Assembly: GCF_000149955.1 (NCBI RefSeq)
Contig: NC_030991.1
Span: 351,295 to 415,294 of the forward strand
Reading direction: 5' to 3'
DNA length: 64,000 nt
DNA from: Fusarium oxysporum f. sp. lycopersici 4287
Taxonomy: Eukaryota > Ascomycota > Sordariomycetes > Hypocreales > Nectriaceae
The translations under genes and the position numbers were made by a program. Under the pieces are notes generated by a model. That model saw nothing but the letters and a program-made list of their open reading frames with translations. It did not search any database and was not told the origin of the DNA. Each line of letters begins with the position of its first letter. Position 1 is the stretch's first letter. Below, piece by piece: positions 22,530 through 33,261 of the stretch.

Positions 22530-24139
22530 CTAGTGCACGCTGCCCCAAAACTTGAGCTCCTTGTCGAGAGGATCGTCCACTGCTCTCGAGTCTATGTCAA
22601 AATGCATGGTTAACCTGCGACGAGCATCATATTTCGGCCAACCGGGATCTCCTGTCGTGGCAAATGCCACCCATGCCCGATGCATGGCGTCGGCGAGCTC
22701 TTGCGGGGGAGTTGGGCCAAGAAGGGGCTTCGTTCCAAGGCCGAGCGTGTCGAAAACGAAGGCGATCTCCAAAGCATGTGACGCGCCGAGGCGGCCGCCC
22801 ATCTGCGGCGAGCGCCATGCGAATTCATACATGTAGGTCGAGGCTCGAGCCGTCTTCGCATGGGCGTCGGCAAAGCGAATGGCGGGGATCCGCCAGTACC
22901 AGTCGGTCTGGATCGCCGAGAACAGCTCACCGGCACTGGCTCCCGGATGCGACGCACGATAGGCGTCGAGGCCCTCCTGCGGCAAGCCGTACGAGCCAGC
23001 TGTCACCGATAGGGTCTCTTCGGTGATGCGATCGATGGAGCCGTCGGAAACTAAGAACAGGCGTGTCTCCTCGGTGTTGGACCCAACGACCAGGTCAATG
23101 TCCCCTGCGGCGCCTGCACGGATAGCATCGATAGGATGCTCTGGGAGGATATCCCCGTCAATGATGGGTGCCCACGGGAGGTAGCTGAGCGCCACCTCGC
23201 CCCAGAAGGCCGGGTCGGGGTGTGCGAGCAGGTCGTCCCGCAGCTTCGCCTGGGCCTGGAGGACCCGATCAGACGGCGTCGCGTTGATGGCCTCCCATCT
23301 AGCCTCGATGCATAGGATCTCTGCCAACCGCTGTCCGATCCGCTTCCCTGTTGCGGTTGAATTGAGTTTCGGGCTGTTCCCGCTTTGCACTACGGCCCGG
23401 TGGAACAGCCCCTTAGCCCTGGGGACCGTCAGCAGCGTGGCGACGCTCATGCCGCCAGCCGACTCCCCAAAGATAGTGACCTTGCCGGGATCGCCGCCGA
23501 ATAGGGTTATGTTCTTCTGCACCCATTCGAGAGCGGCGATTTGGTCGAGGAGGCCAAGGTTGGGGACGCCATCGTCGAGATAGAGAAAGCCTTGGGCGCC
23601 CACGCGGTAACTGATGGTGACGCACACGACGCCGTCGCGGGCGAACCTGCCGCCATCATAGTAGGCTACAGCGCCAGTGGCGTGGAATTCAAACATGCCA
23701 CCGGGAATCCAGACCATTACTGGCCGTACCGCGGCGCCGAGGCTAGACGTCCAGACGTTAAGCGTCAGGCAGTCCTTACCAGTGCCGACTAGTTCTGCGA
23801 GGCCCTCAGAGATCCCCGGCGGATAGGGGACCTGCGGCGACTTGGGCCCGAACTCTAGCGCATCGCGCACACCTCCCCAAGATTCCGGCGCTTGTGGAGG
23901 ACGGAGGTAATTGGGCCCGAATGGCGGTGCCGCAAACGGCACCCCTTTAAACACATGAACACCGTCAGCAGTTCTGCCCCGTACGTCGCCTGACTCTGTT
24001 CTGACGATCGGTTNNNNNNNNNNNNNNNNNNNNNNNNNNNNNNNNNNNNNNNNNNNNNNNNNNNNNNNNNNNNNNNNNNNNNNNNNNNNNNNNNNNNNNN
24101 NNNNNNNNNNNNNTGCGTTGAGGAAGGTTGTTTGGACAT
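22530..24139 (-). CDS. type-B carboxylesterase (bacterial pNB-esterase-like), assembly gap in N-terminus
   Basis: The alpha/beta hydrolase reading runs without stop or intron from the gap at 24013 to the stop at 22530. The sequence upstream of the first in-frame GTG (SGDVRGRTADGVHVFKGVPF) belongs to the protein. After the gap the minus strand gives MSKQPSST at 24139, the likely start. Family marks: RGRTADGVHVFKGVPFA, GKDCLTLNVWT, oxyanion HGG replaced by PGG (VMVWIPGGMFE), nucleophile elbow GESAGGMS, acid Glu in SNTEETRLF and His in GASHALEIAF. It should hydrolyse carboxylic esters. No signal peptide is visible in the portion seen, so it may be cytosolic. The coding region is clearly GC-richer than its surroundings and resembles bacterial esterases, which hints at horizontal transfer but does not prove it. 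Confidence 0.88.
24014..24113. other. assembly gap (100 N)
   Basis: Exactly 100 Ns, probably a placeholder. It interrupts the N-terminal coding part of the carboxylesterase, so the frame across it cannot be judged. Confidence 0.95.
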
Positions 24140-25855
24140 GATACTATCTTGGTTACGCAAGGAGAATTAGTTTGGTTGCATTGACGAGGACGTGAAAGCA
24201 CAAGGCAATCGGTATCGAGGGCTTTGGGTTCATGGACAGTCAAAATCAGATCTTGGAACGTCTTGTGGCCGGTGTCGTTTTCATAGTCTCCTTTGATATG
24301 ATATGTTGCGGTGCTTGCCGATGGCGTGACGAATGGCAACTAGAGAGATGCGCTGATCTGGTGGTGGGTAGTAGTGGTGGTCATGATTATGATGATTGGT
24401 GATGATGTTGGCCTCATGGTGCCCAGCTTCCGGCAGCGCCCTTGCTAATTTCGAGTTTTTGACTTGTGGTTGCCGTTGCCGTCGACGGCCGAAGTGGGAA
24501 GAGAAATGCTACACAAGCTCAGCTACCGAAGTGAAACTCGGGCATAATTGCTTCTACGATTGCCCGCCATAAGCTGAGACCCGGAAAAGCCCGCTGCTTC
24601 CCGTCCCAGATTTGCGGGAGGTCGCCCGCTCGTTCATGGTTGGGCTGGGCGAACCGAGGTAGGTTTAAGAAGAATTCCTCGTCATCATGGCCAGGAATGT
24701 GATTTGCAGGGTCTCCCGTCGTTTCTTGGTCGTGGCTTCGCTGTTACCTCATGCTCATCGACTGTGGCCAGTCACAGTGCCTCGATGACCTAATTCCTTA
24801 TGCCGCTTACGAATCCTCTCGTCAATTCCTGATCTAAAAATTACGACTTTTTGTTTTTAGCCGATAAGTCGCATGCTGGAGTCGATGGTGAGGCCTCGCA
24901 ATCATATGATGCCTGGTAGACTGTGAGTGCATTGGACCGGCTAATCCACGCACTATTAATTAGGCTCGTGATGGGCATAGCAGAGATCAAGTACACGTGA
25001 TTCTCTGGAGTGTGAGAAACGCTGGTGTGCGTTAGTGGCAAGCAATAAAAGCAGTGAGCTCGGTTGTCATATGACTCTCCTGAGAGTTGTGTAAATTCAC
25101 GGTTAAACATTTGTTCACTGGCAGATATGCTGATGTACTTTCTACAGCATCATATATATTGCATTATCCCTGTGGGTGTGTATATATTTTCCTGCATTAT
25201 TTTTCTCCATTCTGTTTTGCGAGTATGTTATGCTTGGAATCTTTTAGCCGGAACTTCCTGCGACATATGCGGTCCCCTCTTCGGAGTCTCACGAATTTCG
25301 ACTCTATAGGACAGCGACATTTTACGGGCCTCACTAAACAGAGATCACATGCCCACAAATCCGAGAGTCGTGGTGGACGCCTAGCGCACCTGGAAGTTAT
25401 GCAGGGCCATGTACGAACTAAATATGACGCTACAAGATGTTGAGGATATGTCTGTTGTTGGGTTGTTGGGTTGTTGGGTTGTTGGGTTAATCAATAAACG
25501 CGAAGATGGAATCTCGAAAGACATTGGTACTCGGGGTGAGGCTAGAGGCCATGATATGTTCAGCTCGGAGCCTTGGGGAGAAAATTGGAAGGATATCCTA
25601 GCTGACGAGGGATACTTAATTTGGACAACCTAGGAATAGTTTTGCGAAGAGACAACGTCGGCTGTGCCTAGATCCTTTACGCGGAAGCCCGTGATGGTGA
25701 AGCAAAGGTTTGTGGGTTACCACGTTCCAGACCCGAGTCCATACAGGACATGTTTCAGAATTGATAAATATCAGACACAAGCCCAGTCAAATGCATTTGT
25801 TATTTGAATTGGAAGGTGCTGAGGCTCTGATACATCCTACATTCACATATAAGCC
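24140..25855. other. intergenic, upstream of esterase, no gene assigned
   Basis: The minus strand at about 24395-24140 gives MTTTTTHHQISASL, a TAG, then LPFVTPSASTATYHIKGDYE and FQDLILTVHEPKALDTD. This may be a decayed exon or leader, family unknown. The 24840-25110 ORF (-) is not recognised. Confidence 0.35.
25455..25488 (+). repeat. octanucleotide microsatellite (TTGTTGGG)x4
   Basis: Four perfect tandem copies of TTGTTGGG followed by TT. Confidence 0.95.
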
Positions 25856-26524
25856 ATGCCTGTACTAATCAGAGACGCTCCCATAACCACTCAGGACCCT
25901 GATAACTAGGACCAAAACCACGCGCTACTGGGATGGCTCGCGGCCGTGATAATGCCCCTTCTAGCTCTGGTGGGTTTGTTTATAGTGGGAATTTCCAGGT
26001 ACGTCTTAATCACTTGTTAGAAACAGCTCCCCTCCTAATTTAGTTGGCTAATACAGTGTAGATTCTATGAATGGGCAAGGTACGGGAGAGTTGCAGTCAC
26101 AGATGACTCTAACAGCTACCCGAGCTCTTCATCGTCAGGGCTTTCCAGCACTGAAGCTAGAGATCTGCCTCATCTAGATGCTATTGCTCCCCCTAAAACG
26201 AGCAAAGAGATTAGATCTGAGCTCGAGCATAAAGTCCATGCCTCTTGGGCGATCCCTGTCCCCAATATGACATGGTATGTCTTCTTGACTCTTCTGTAAT
26301 CATAAAAAGCACTTGAATAACCACTTGCCTCTTTGTTTAGCGTTATTTGCCTACGTGCTGTTCAAGACACTGATATAGTACGCCATCTGGCATGCGAGCA
26401 TACTTTCCACTCGGAATGTATTGCTACCTGGTACCTTGCGGAACATGATACATGCCTCATATGCGCATATGATTTCGTGTTATCTAAACCTTTGCCGGAA
26501 AGGCCTAGCCAAGCCCATGTCTAG
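25856..26524 (+). pseudogene. TM + RING-H2 protein, paralogue of 46782-47481, with early stop
   Basis: Three exons: 25856-25998, 26062-26274 and 26341-26524, with clean introns of 63 and 66 bp. Exon 1 starts MPVLIRDA and carries a membrane segment (LLGWLAAVIMPLLALVGLFI). Exon 2 is a linker (ARDLPHLDAIAPPKTSKEIR). Exon 3 is a RING-H2: C-V-I-C, then CEHTFHSEC, then C-L-I-C. Aligned with the intact paralogue, exon 1 has a TAG at 25907-25909 before the membrane helix, so a full product would need readthrough. RING-H2 proteins of this layout are membrane-anchored E3 ubiquitin ligases. Exon 2 length (213 bp) and intron 2 length (66 bp) are identical in both copies. Confidence 0.8.
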
Positions 26525-27026
26525 AGTCATTGGAAAAATGACAGTTTAATCTCAAGTTAGGAGTGGACATGTACTACTATCAATCTACTGTTTATATTAT
26601 TCCATCTCAGAGTATCGGGGAGCTGGCAAATTGTTGTTTATCTGGTGATGAATGAGGCTTTTTTAGAAACATGAGTTGGTGCAGTTGCAGACATGTCATG
26701 CCGGTTAGGTGCCGCCACAGTCATATCCCCCCCTCAGCTATAGTCAATAGTCAATTCAGTATCACGAGAAGCTTCAAATTAGGCCTTTTTATCATTTTCA
26801 ACTAATCACGACATTATAAGAACATCAGGCTATTGAAAAAGCTGTTTTCGTCACCCAAAAACCAACCCTGCCGATGTCTCACAGTTTTGTGCATGTCTCA
26901 GGGTTTTGTGCCCAACTAAGCAAGCTTAGTTGGCCCCCCCGGCTCGAGCCAACGGGTAATATAAAATTAATACTAAGTAAATTAATTTCTAACTATAAAT
27001 CTTATTATAATATAAGAAAAAGTCTA
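26525..27026. other. intergenic, with a hairpin at 26912-26933
   Basis: 3' flank of the RING pseudogene, becoming AT-rich after 26950. A perfect 10-bp inverted repeat (CCAACTAAGC / GCTTAGTTGG, 2-base loop) lies at 26912-26933, after a partly repeated GTTTTGTGC. Confidence 0.6.
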
Positions 27027-27356
27027 ACGTACGTGATAAGCGAGTGTTACAAAGTGAGTGTTACATTGAAAGTTTATACTGGCTTACACTCGACTGAAAA
27101 TAAACCCTTCTAAATTTAAATCATGCCTAAAATAAAAGAAATTTTAATATAGCATAGATTATAACTGAATCTATAAAATATATTTTTCCTAGATTTTATA
27201 TAATTTCTTTAATAGCTAGTATAAAGAAAACCTATTTACACTGTGTATTTGTAAATATAAGCCTAAATAAATTAAATAGAATTTTATAAAAGTTAGTATA
27301 GTACTTTACTGTGTAAAGATTATAGCAAATTCTTTTTCTTAGATTTTTTTTAATTG
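27027..27356 (+). repeat. left part of a pogo-related AT-rich MITE
   Basis: A TA at 27025-27026 is followed by ACGTACGTGATAAGCGAGTG, close to the ends of the Fot element at 27359 and of the MITE at 49914. The end also holds a repeated GAGTGTTAC. The interior is very AT-rich and resembles the interior of the 49914 MITE (shared TATTTACACTGTG, AGATTTTT). Its right terminus was not found; the Fot element begins immediately after it. Confidence 0.6.
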
Positions 27357-27358
27357 TA

Positions 27359-29219
27359 ACGTGTATGATAAGCAAGTGGGCCATCCAAGTAAGTGGGCCA
27401 CTTCTTGTATACCCTTAAGGTAAAAACTAAAATAAAAACACCACAAGCTATCTAATTAATTAGAACTACTCGCTATACTCTCCTCTAGACGTCTCAATCA
27501 CTACCTGACAGGTCCTTGCATTATGCCCAGTCTTTCCGCATACACCACAGCGCCGAACGCCCGGTCGCGCCGACCTTTCTTGACCACTACTTCTCGACGA
27601 TTCGGCCACTACCTGCGCATCTACATCCATCTGATCAACTACTTGCCTTGATTCCCCTGCAGTCATCACCCCTCCTTTCTGTAATCGAGTTCTTTTTGCC
27701 CTTCGGCGTCGACTAAGTATCTCATTTGCTTGTTCAAGGTCATTCATCCTAGCCTCTACTAAGGCTAGCTTATGCATGACTGTGCTTGTTCCCTTCTCAA
27801 AACACTTCACAGCTTGAATAAGTGACTCTGGAGAGCTGCTATGATGTCTTCTGATTCGTTTCTGTAAGTAAGCAGATTGAGATTGGACCTCAAGAACTGT
27901 CTTTGGGGTCTTTGAAACCCATGGGGTTAAGGGTTCAGCAACCTCCTCGGAAGGCGTTGGAGTCCGCAGCTTCATATCAAGCTTTGAGATCACGCTTTCC
28001 GGGTTAAAAGGAGCAAGCCCAGCTCCTCTAAAACCCCCTTTGATATTTTTTTCGGTTATAGTGGCTTGGAAGGCGGCGTGGAAGGCGGGAAAGAACTCAG
28101 TCTTCGAAATATAGGTTATAGAGCATCTGATCAGATGCTCTATTTCTCGACCATATGCCTTCTTTAGTGGCCCAAAGCACCCGATATCAAGAGGCTGAAG
28201 TAGATGAGACGCATGAGCCGGAATACAGAGCGTGATGATATTATTCTCCTGGCAATATTTCTCAAAAGCGACGGAGTGGTGACTTTCGTGGCCATCAAGG
28301 ATCAGAAGACGATAAGAACCAACTGATCGGTCAGTTGTGCATCGGTTGAAGTGCTTTAGCCACTCAAGACCTAGTTCATTGTTTGTCCAGCCATTTTGGC
28401 TCGTTGCAATAACCCAGCCGTTTGGGAGGGTAGGTTCTTCATGCCAGTTGGCAAGGTGATATTGGCCCGCTCCAATGATAAACGGCTCGATCGCCCAGCC
28501 TTCCGCATTAATCGCTTGAATGACTGTAATCCATTCACGATTCCCAGGCTGCACTGATTTTGGTCTTCCAAGCCTTTCTGAACCTGTGACGACCATGCCG
28601 CTTGAGATAACACCCATCATAAAGCCAGTCTCATCAAAGTTCCAGATATCCTCTGATTGGATACCATACTTCGCGATTGTGTTCTGTACGAGCTTAAACC
28701 AGTTTCGAATAATAGTTGGATCTTCGCATTTGGCCCTCTGGTAGTCATATTTACGAAAGAAATGCGTCTTGAGCTCTGGTTGTCGTTTAACGAAGTTATG
28801 AGCCCAGCGCTTGCCAACGGGTGGTGCCTTGCGGTCAGCGAGGAGAGAATTGGCCATTTCTTCAATAAAAGAATGTCGCGGAGGAAACCCTCGCGAATCT
28901 AGGTCGAGAATAAAGTGAACTACTATTTCTTCTTCTAGATTAGATAGTCTGCGTGATTTCTGGGTAGTATCGCGTCGTGATTGAATGCCATTCTGGCGGC
29001 GACGTAAGGTATTGCGAGGAACTTCATATGTATCTGCAGCGCGTCGGACACTTAGTTTGGGGTTATTTTGAAGGGCCTGAAGTGCAAGAAGCATTCTAGC
29101 CTCAGTAGAAGAGTTCGGCATGCTTGGTGGTTGAGAATTATCTGATTAGATAGAAATGTTGCAAGGTGAGGGATTTTTGGCCCACTTACTTGGATGGCCC
29201 ACTTGCTTATCATGTACGT
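27359..29219 (-). mobile_element. Fot/pogo-type DNA transposon, apparently complete (copy A)
   Basis: 1861-bp element with TA target duplications at 27357-27358 and 29220-29221. The terminal inverted repeats match over about 42 bp; both begin ACGT(G/A)(T/C)ATGATAAGCAAG. Each holds two copies of AAGYAAGTGGGCCA, that is AAGCAAGTGGGCCA then AAGTAAGTGGGCCA. It carries one intact transposase gene on the minus strand. With matching ends, TA duplications and an intact ORF it could be autonomous. Confidence 0.92.
27466..29121 (-). CDS. pogo/Fot1-type transposase with C-terminal zinc knuckle
   Basis: Intact 551-residue ORF, ATG at 29121, no intron. The order is psq-type HTH (LSVRRAADTYEVPRNTLRRR), CENP-B-type HTH (LEEEIVVHFILDLDSRGFPP, VGKRWAHNFVKRQ), and the DDE superfamily endonuclease with Asp residues in NFDETGFMMG, LLILDGHESHHS and LLQPLDIGCFGPLKKAY. 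A basic coiled region and a CCHC zinc knuckle at the end follow (CGVCGKTGHNARTC). It should bind the terminal repeats in the nucleus and cut and paste the element into TA. The codons at 28118-28143 form a perfect 26-bp palindrome. A dead relative is at 53898-55550. Confidence 0.95.
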   Translation of the reverse strand: MPNSSTEARMLLALQALQNNPKLSVRRAADTYEVPRNTLRRRQNGIQSRRDTTQKSRRLSNLEEEIVVHFILDLDSRGFPPRHSFIEEMANSLLADRKAPPVGKRWAHNFVKRQPELKTHFFRKYDYQRAKCEDPTIIRNWFKLVQNTIAKYGIQSEDIWNFDETGFMMGVISSGMVVTGSERLGRPKSVQPGNREWITVIQAINAEGWAIEPFIIGAGQYHLANWHEEPTLPNGWVIATSQNGWTNNELGLEWLKHFNRCTTDRSVGSYRLLILDGHESHHSVAFEKYCQENNIITLCIPAHASHLLQPLDIGCFGPLKKAYGREIEHLIRCSITYISKTEFFPAFHAAFQATITEKNIKGGFRGAGLAPFNPESVISKLDMKLRTPTPSEEVAEPLTPWVSKTPKTVLEVQSQSAYLQKRIRRHHSSSPESLIQAVKCFEKGTSTVMHKLALVEARMNDLEQANEILSRRRRAKRTRLQKGGVMTAGESRQVVDQMDVDAQVVAESSRSSGQERSARPGVRRCGVCGKTGHNARTCQVVIETSRGEYSE

Positions 29220-29433
29220 TATAGAAGCAGCAACAGTATATAACAGCACAGAAAGGGCTAACACCATGGAATCGTCACCGATTGCCCCAACTACAGGGAT
29301 ACAACAATCGCCTTATGGGTTCATCCTGAGGCGCGACTACTAAGGGATTTCCCGGTGATCCGCCGGATCCGATGATCTGCCGGACTCACACCGATATTCA
29401 CTCCCAACTTCAATATTTAATAACTCAACAACC

Positions 29434-29574
29434 ATGGCAGCAATCGATAAAGCGCTCGAGTTTCTGAAAACCTCAGGATCTATTAACTATGCTGCTACCG
29501 CTAAAAAGTTCGAATGTGACGAGACTACCCTGCGCCGCCGCCATCAGGGCAAACAGAGGGCAAGACGCGATGCC
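29434..29574 (+). pseudogene. pogo B transposase, N-terminal part
   Basis: ATG at 29434, 91 bp inside the left end. It reads ALEFLKTSGSINYAATAKKF and DETTLRRRHQGKQRARRDA, a complete psq-type HTH. The frame is then interrupted exactly at the terminal CAGCGC of hAT copy 1 (29575). The missing CENP-B HTH and DDE domains occur at 39.0-40.9 kb. Confidence 0.8.
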
Positions 29575-30837
29575 CAGCGCTGCCCTCAAATCAAACAAAT
29601 CAAATCCGGGGTCATATTTGAGATATTTGATAACTCTCAAGACTGGATTTGTTGTTTGAATATTTATTCAAATATTTCAAATATTTCAAATCTGGCTCTC
29701 TATGCTTCCATGCTAACATCTCCAATCTCCCATTGGACCTCCTCCCCCCCACCTATTGTCGCCCCTAGCTTCACCGCACCATGTCTGACCCAGTTCTTAA
29801 GGCATTGTAACTTCTCCAGCGTTTCCGTCGTCATCGAAAGCCTCTGCGTCGTCAGCGTTAGCTTGGCTAGGCTGAACGACCTCTCGCAATCAGTCGCCAT
29901 CGCCGGTATCGCGAGTATATCGAGAGCCAATTGGCTGATCATCGGGAATTGTCCCTGGTGAGCCATCCACCACTCGATTGGATCCTCAGTCTCTTGCGGC
30001 TCTAGCCGCAGATACCGCTCAAGCTCGCTTCCCATCACCGTGGTCTTCGCTGTCCTGCTTTTAATCCATTGCTTGAACACGCTAACTTCAGTTGTCGTCC
30101 TTGGTACGCTTAAGGATGTCGATGTGTCCATGATCATCTTCTGCTGCTCATCCACCGGCCGGTTGCAGTGGTACCAACGGTCCAAGTAGTCAGACAGTCC
30201 AATTTTGGCATCCCTCACCCACACAAGCTGCTCTTCCAACGCCCAGTTCACCTCCAGATAGTTCATGCCGAGTGATGGGTGGAGGATGATGGATGCAGCG
30301 AACAACGGTGAGTCTCCAAGCTTGGTGTAGTACTCGTTTAGTTTCTGCCAGGCAGTCATGATGGACAGTCTTAAATAGTGTCGGTGATCCTTTCCCATGT
30401 CATCGATTCCTAATGATCCTGATGGCTTGCCTGATCCATCATCGCATTGTCTCGAGCCACGATCTGACAAGGGGCCTTGCCTGGACTTTCGCGGATGGAT
30501 ATCCGTCTCGCAATCCCTAAATCGAGCAGGAAGCTGCCGGTTACGGTCTGGTCGCCCTCGAGCCAGCTCGGCCTACAAGTTGGTGTCCTGCCCCCCTGCC
30601 TCATCTGGGAACGGCATGATGGAACAGCTTCCGATCCTCTAGGTGTTCCAGCAAGTACTCCATACCCGTCATCACTTCCCAGAGCCGTCTGTTACCTCCT
30701 TCGCTGCCCCAGCCCTGCGTTCTCATAGTCTGTAGATAGAATGGCTCAAGAATAAGTTTGATTTCTGCCAACAGTCTCCAGTCATCTCCCTTCAGCATGT
30801 CGGCCTCCGGTAGCCATTTCTCCACTTCTGGGTGGAC
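29575..30837 (-). mobile_element. hAT element copy 1 (partial, runs into gap)
   Basis: Begins CAGCGCTGCCCTCAAATC, identical to the left end of hAT copy 2 at 36002, with subterminal ATTTGA-type repeats. Identity to copy 2 is almost complete to the gap. The transposase C-terminus is on the minus strand (stop at 29700): SPLFAASIILHPSLGMNYLE, the dimerisation motif PIEWWMAHQGQFPMISQLAL and ATDCERSFSLAKLTL. Relative to copy 2, one extra base in the HHAVP codon region (about 30612-30618) shifts the frame, so this copy is disabled. The eight bases before it are GCGATGCC; their duplicate was not found beyond the gap. Confidence 0.8.
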
Positions 30838-30981
30838 NNNNNNNNNNNNNNNNNNNNNNNNNNNNNNNNNNNNNNNNNNNNNNNNNNNNNNNNNNNNNNN
30901 NNNNNNNNNNNNNNNNNNNNNNNNNNNNNNNNNNNNNNNNNNNNNNNNNNNNNNNNNNNNNNNNNNNNNNNNNNNNNNNNN
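30838..30981. other. assembly gap (144 N)
   Basis: Falls inside hAT copy 1. Sequence after it is unrelated to the element, so the right part of copy 1 is missing. Confidence 0.95.
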
Positions 30982-31361
30982 AGCGGGTATGCCGGCACTG
31001 GCTGAATGCTGGATGTAGTGTTTTTATTGTCTGTGCAGAACCCCATATCCTGTGTTTGAACTGGGATAGATGGATATGTATTATAACACTGCATCTGGGG
31101 CGGTGAGCAGGCTACAAGAGTGCTCTGTTGAGAAGCTTGGGTTTCTAGAGCAGGCCTTTTCGTGGCTTCGTCAATAGGTTGCTGCGTTCGTACTTTCTGT
31201 TCTTCTTCTCCACGCCTCTGTGGCTCCACTCCCCCCCGTATCTCGTCCTTTTGCTGATCCCCCACCAGTTGTTGCTCCTGCACCTTATGCCTAGCGGCTG
31301 CCGTTGATGTGCTGATATCGACCGCGTCGCCGCGAATGGGTCTCTGTCGACACCCAGACAT
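30982..31361 (-). CDS. N-terminal part of an unrecognised Gln-rich protein, cut by gap
   Basis: ATG at 31361 and an open frame of 126 codons to the gap edge. The sequence is hydrophilic and Gln/Glu-rich (VQEQQLVGDQQKDEIRGG, PIDEATKRPALETQ) with no domain I can name. The lack of stops and good composition suggest a real first exon. A downstream exon may be missing in the gap. Confidence 0.4.
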
Positions 31362-33261
31362 TGTAGTAAGTGCAGTCCGCAAAGTATAATGTGTACTCGG
31401 AATAAAAAGAAAACTAGCTCAGATGCTTGTGGCATTAAGGGAACTTGACCACTAATTGTGTACCTACAAGCTTTCTAATAAGAAAATTGGAATGGAGACA
31501 GCCCCTCAGGGTCCTCAGTCTGGCACATTTCCATTTATTAGGGTTCAAGCCGCCGAATCCTCTATACATCTGTCATGTATTTCACTCAGTAGGCGAGGTA
31601 GTTAACAAGGCTATGGCCCTCTAATCGTATTTCTACACCATGCGTCACGGACTTCGTCGTTTGTTATACAAAAGTTGGGACGTTTATCGAAAAGCTTACG
31701 TGAAGACGTATCTTCTCTTGAGTCCTCAGTAAAGTGTAACTAAGCAATGACTCTCCTGCCTGTTAATATCGGAAACGCTACGCAACCATATGATGCAGGG
31801 ATTCTTCTTGCAGTGCACTCTGCTAATAGATGCATTTAAGTGAGACCGCGATGATGAGGTGGCTTTTAGAGTCTCGGTCACTACGCGTATCACACAACTA
31901 GTCTAATTTTAGGAGGTCTCTATTCAAGTAAGAATAGGCCCTTGTAATACGATCTTACCGGATTTTATTAGAGCCTCGCTATGAGCAAATGAAAAATCTG
32001 GACCTCGGTCAATGAGTGAGTGAGAGTCGAATTTTCTTTATCCCCTAAACTCTCTATAGACGACGGCAGAAGCCGAGAGCGCCCGCGAAACTTTCCTACA
32101 CATATCATGCCATATGTGCCATCAGACCACAAAATCTGGTCTCAAAACACCATGCACGTCACTTTGACGTATTTCGAGTCATGCATGCTTAACTGTTCGT
32201 TGAATCGTTGCCGCTGGTGCTGGGATGCTGTGTATATACCATGGCGCTACCGTCTAGGTTCTTATGGAAATTTTGCGAGCACGGACCAGCTACAGTTGAT
32301 GCAGTGCGTTCACGCCTTGCCGAGGCTGTGATGATTTACTCCACGTCCTCGTCATGACTACTGTTGTCGCTTACTGTTACAAAAAAATAAAAATAAGAGA
32401 GAGACCCCTTATAGCCACGGTTACATAATGCTCACGGGTACCTGTAGGCGTATTCGGCCCCCTCTGAGCTCAGACCATGTACTTGCGAGGGCCCCGGGAC
32501 GGACACGTTCCATTACGATTTTGTCAGTCAATAATGAGTAAAAAATGGATTTTGTAGTATTCGCTGATTCATTCAACTTTTCTTCATATTTTCTTGTGTG
32601 TAGTAATGTGTGCATCGCCGTGGTCGAATTTTAATGGAATTGGATATGTCCCACCCAGGTTTGGTCTTGTACGTGATTTCATAGATTTAGATCGATGCGT
32701 TACCCCAGATTTAATTTGTCAGCTACCCTGCTGCTTTGCTAGCGCCCGGTCATTTCAAACGACGTTTTACATGCTTGAGTAAGTAGTAGTAGTAGGGGAA
32801 CTTTGAGTACCCCTCTTGTACTCTCGTCATCGCAGGGGTTATGTGGGGCTCGCGACTTGGTGGAGGTTTGAGCAGCCGAAGAAATACGGTGGTTATGCCA
32901 AATTTCGGCACTTGGTCACGGGCTCACGGACTTCGGGAAAACCGCTTCGATTGTTTGATCTTGATGGATATATTACGTATGGACGTGCGGGGCATGTATG
33001 TACTGTTGGGTGTTTCTCCATAAAGCTTTCGCCGTTCATACTAACTAATGTGCCTGTATCGACCATCGACATTTTCCTGCATTCCACCTGTCTATCTACC
33101 TGACCATTTGGCCTCGGGTTAGCCAACGGTGAATATCTTCACCCTCGATCCTCGGAGTTCAAAGTCTCCCTGGCAGTAGTAATCATCCGGCGCCGCCTGT
33201 TCTTTGTCTTCGCTTTCTTCGCGCTCTGCCCGTTGAGCAAACAAATCAAAGTCAACCTGCA
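31362..33261. other. intergenic, no gene assigned
   Basis: About 1.9 kb without a convincing ORF. The ORFs at 32020-32331 and 32816-33103 (+) have no recognised domain. No terminal repeats were seen. Confidence 0.4.

Noticed and set aside
22552..23792. Plus-strand ORFs over the esterase
   Set aside because: High GC makes antisense frames open; the minus strand has all catalytic motifs.
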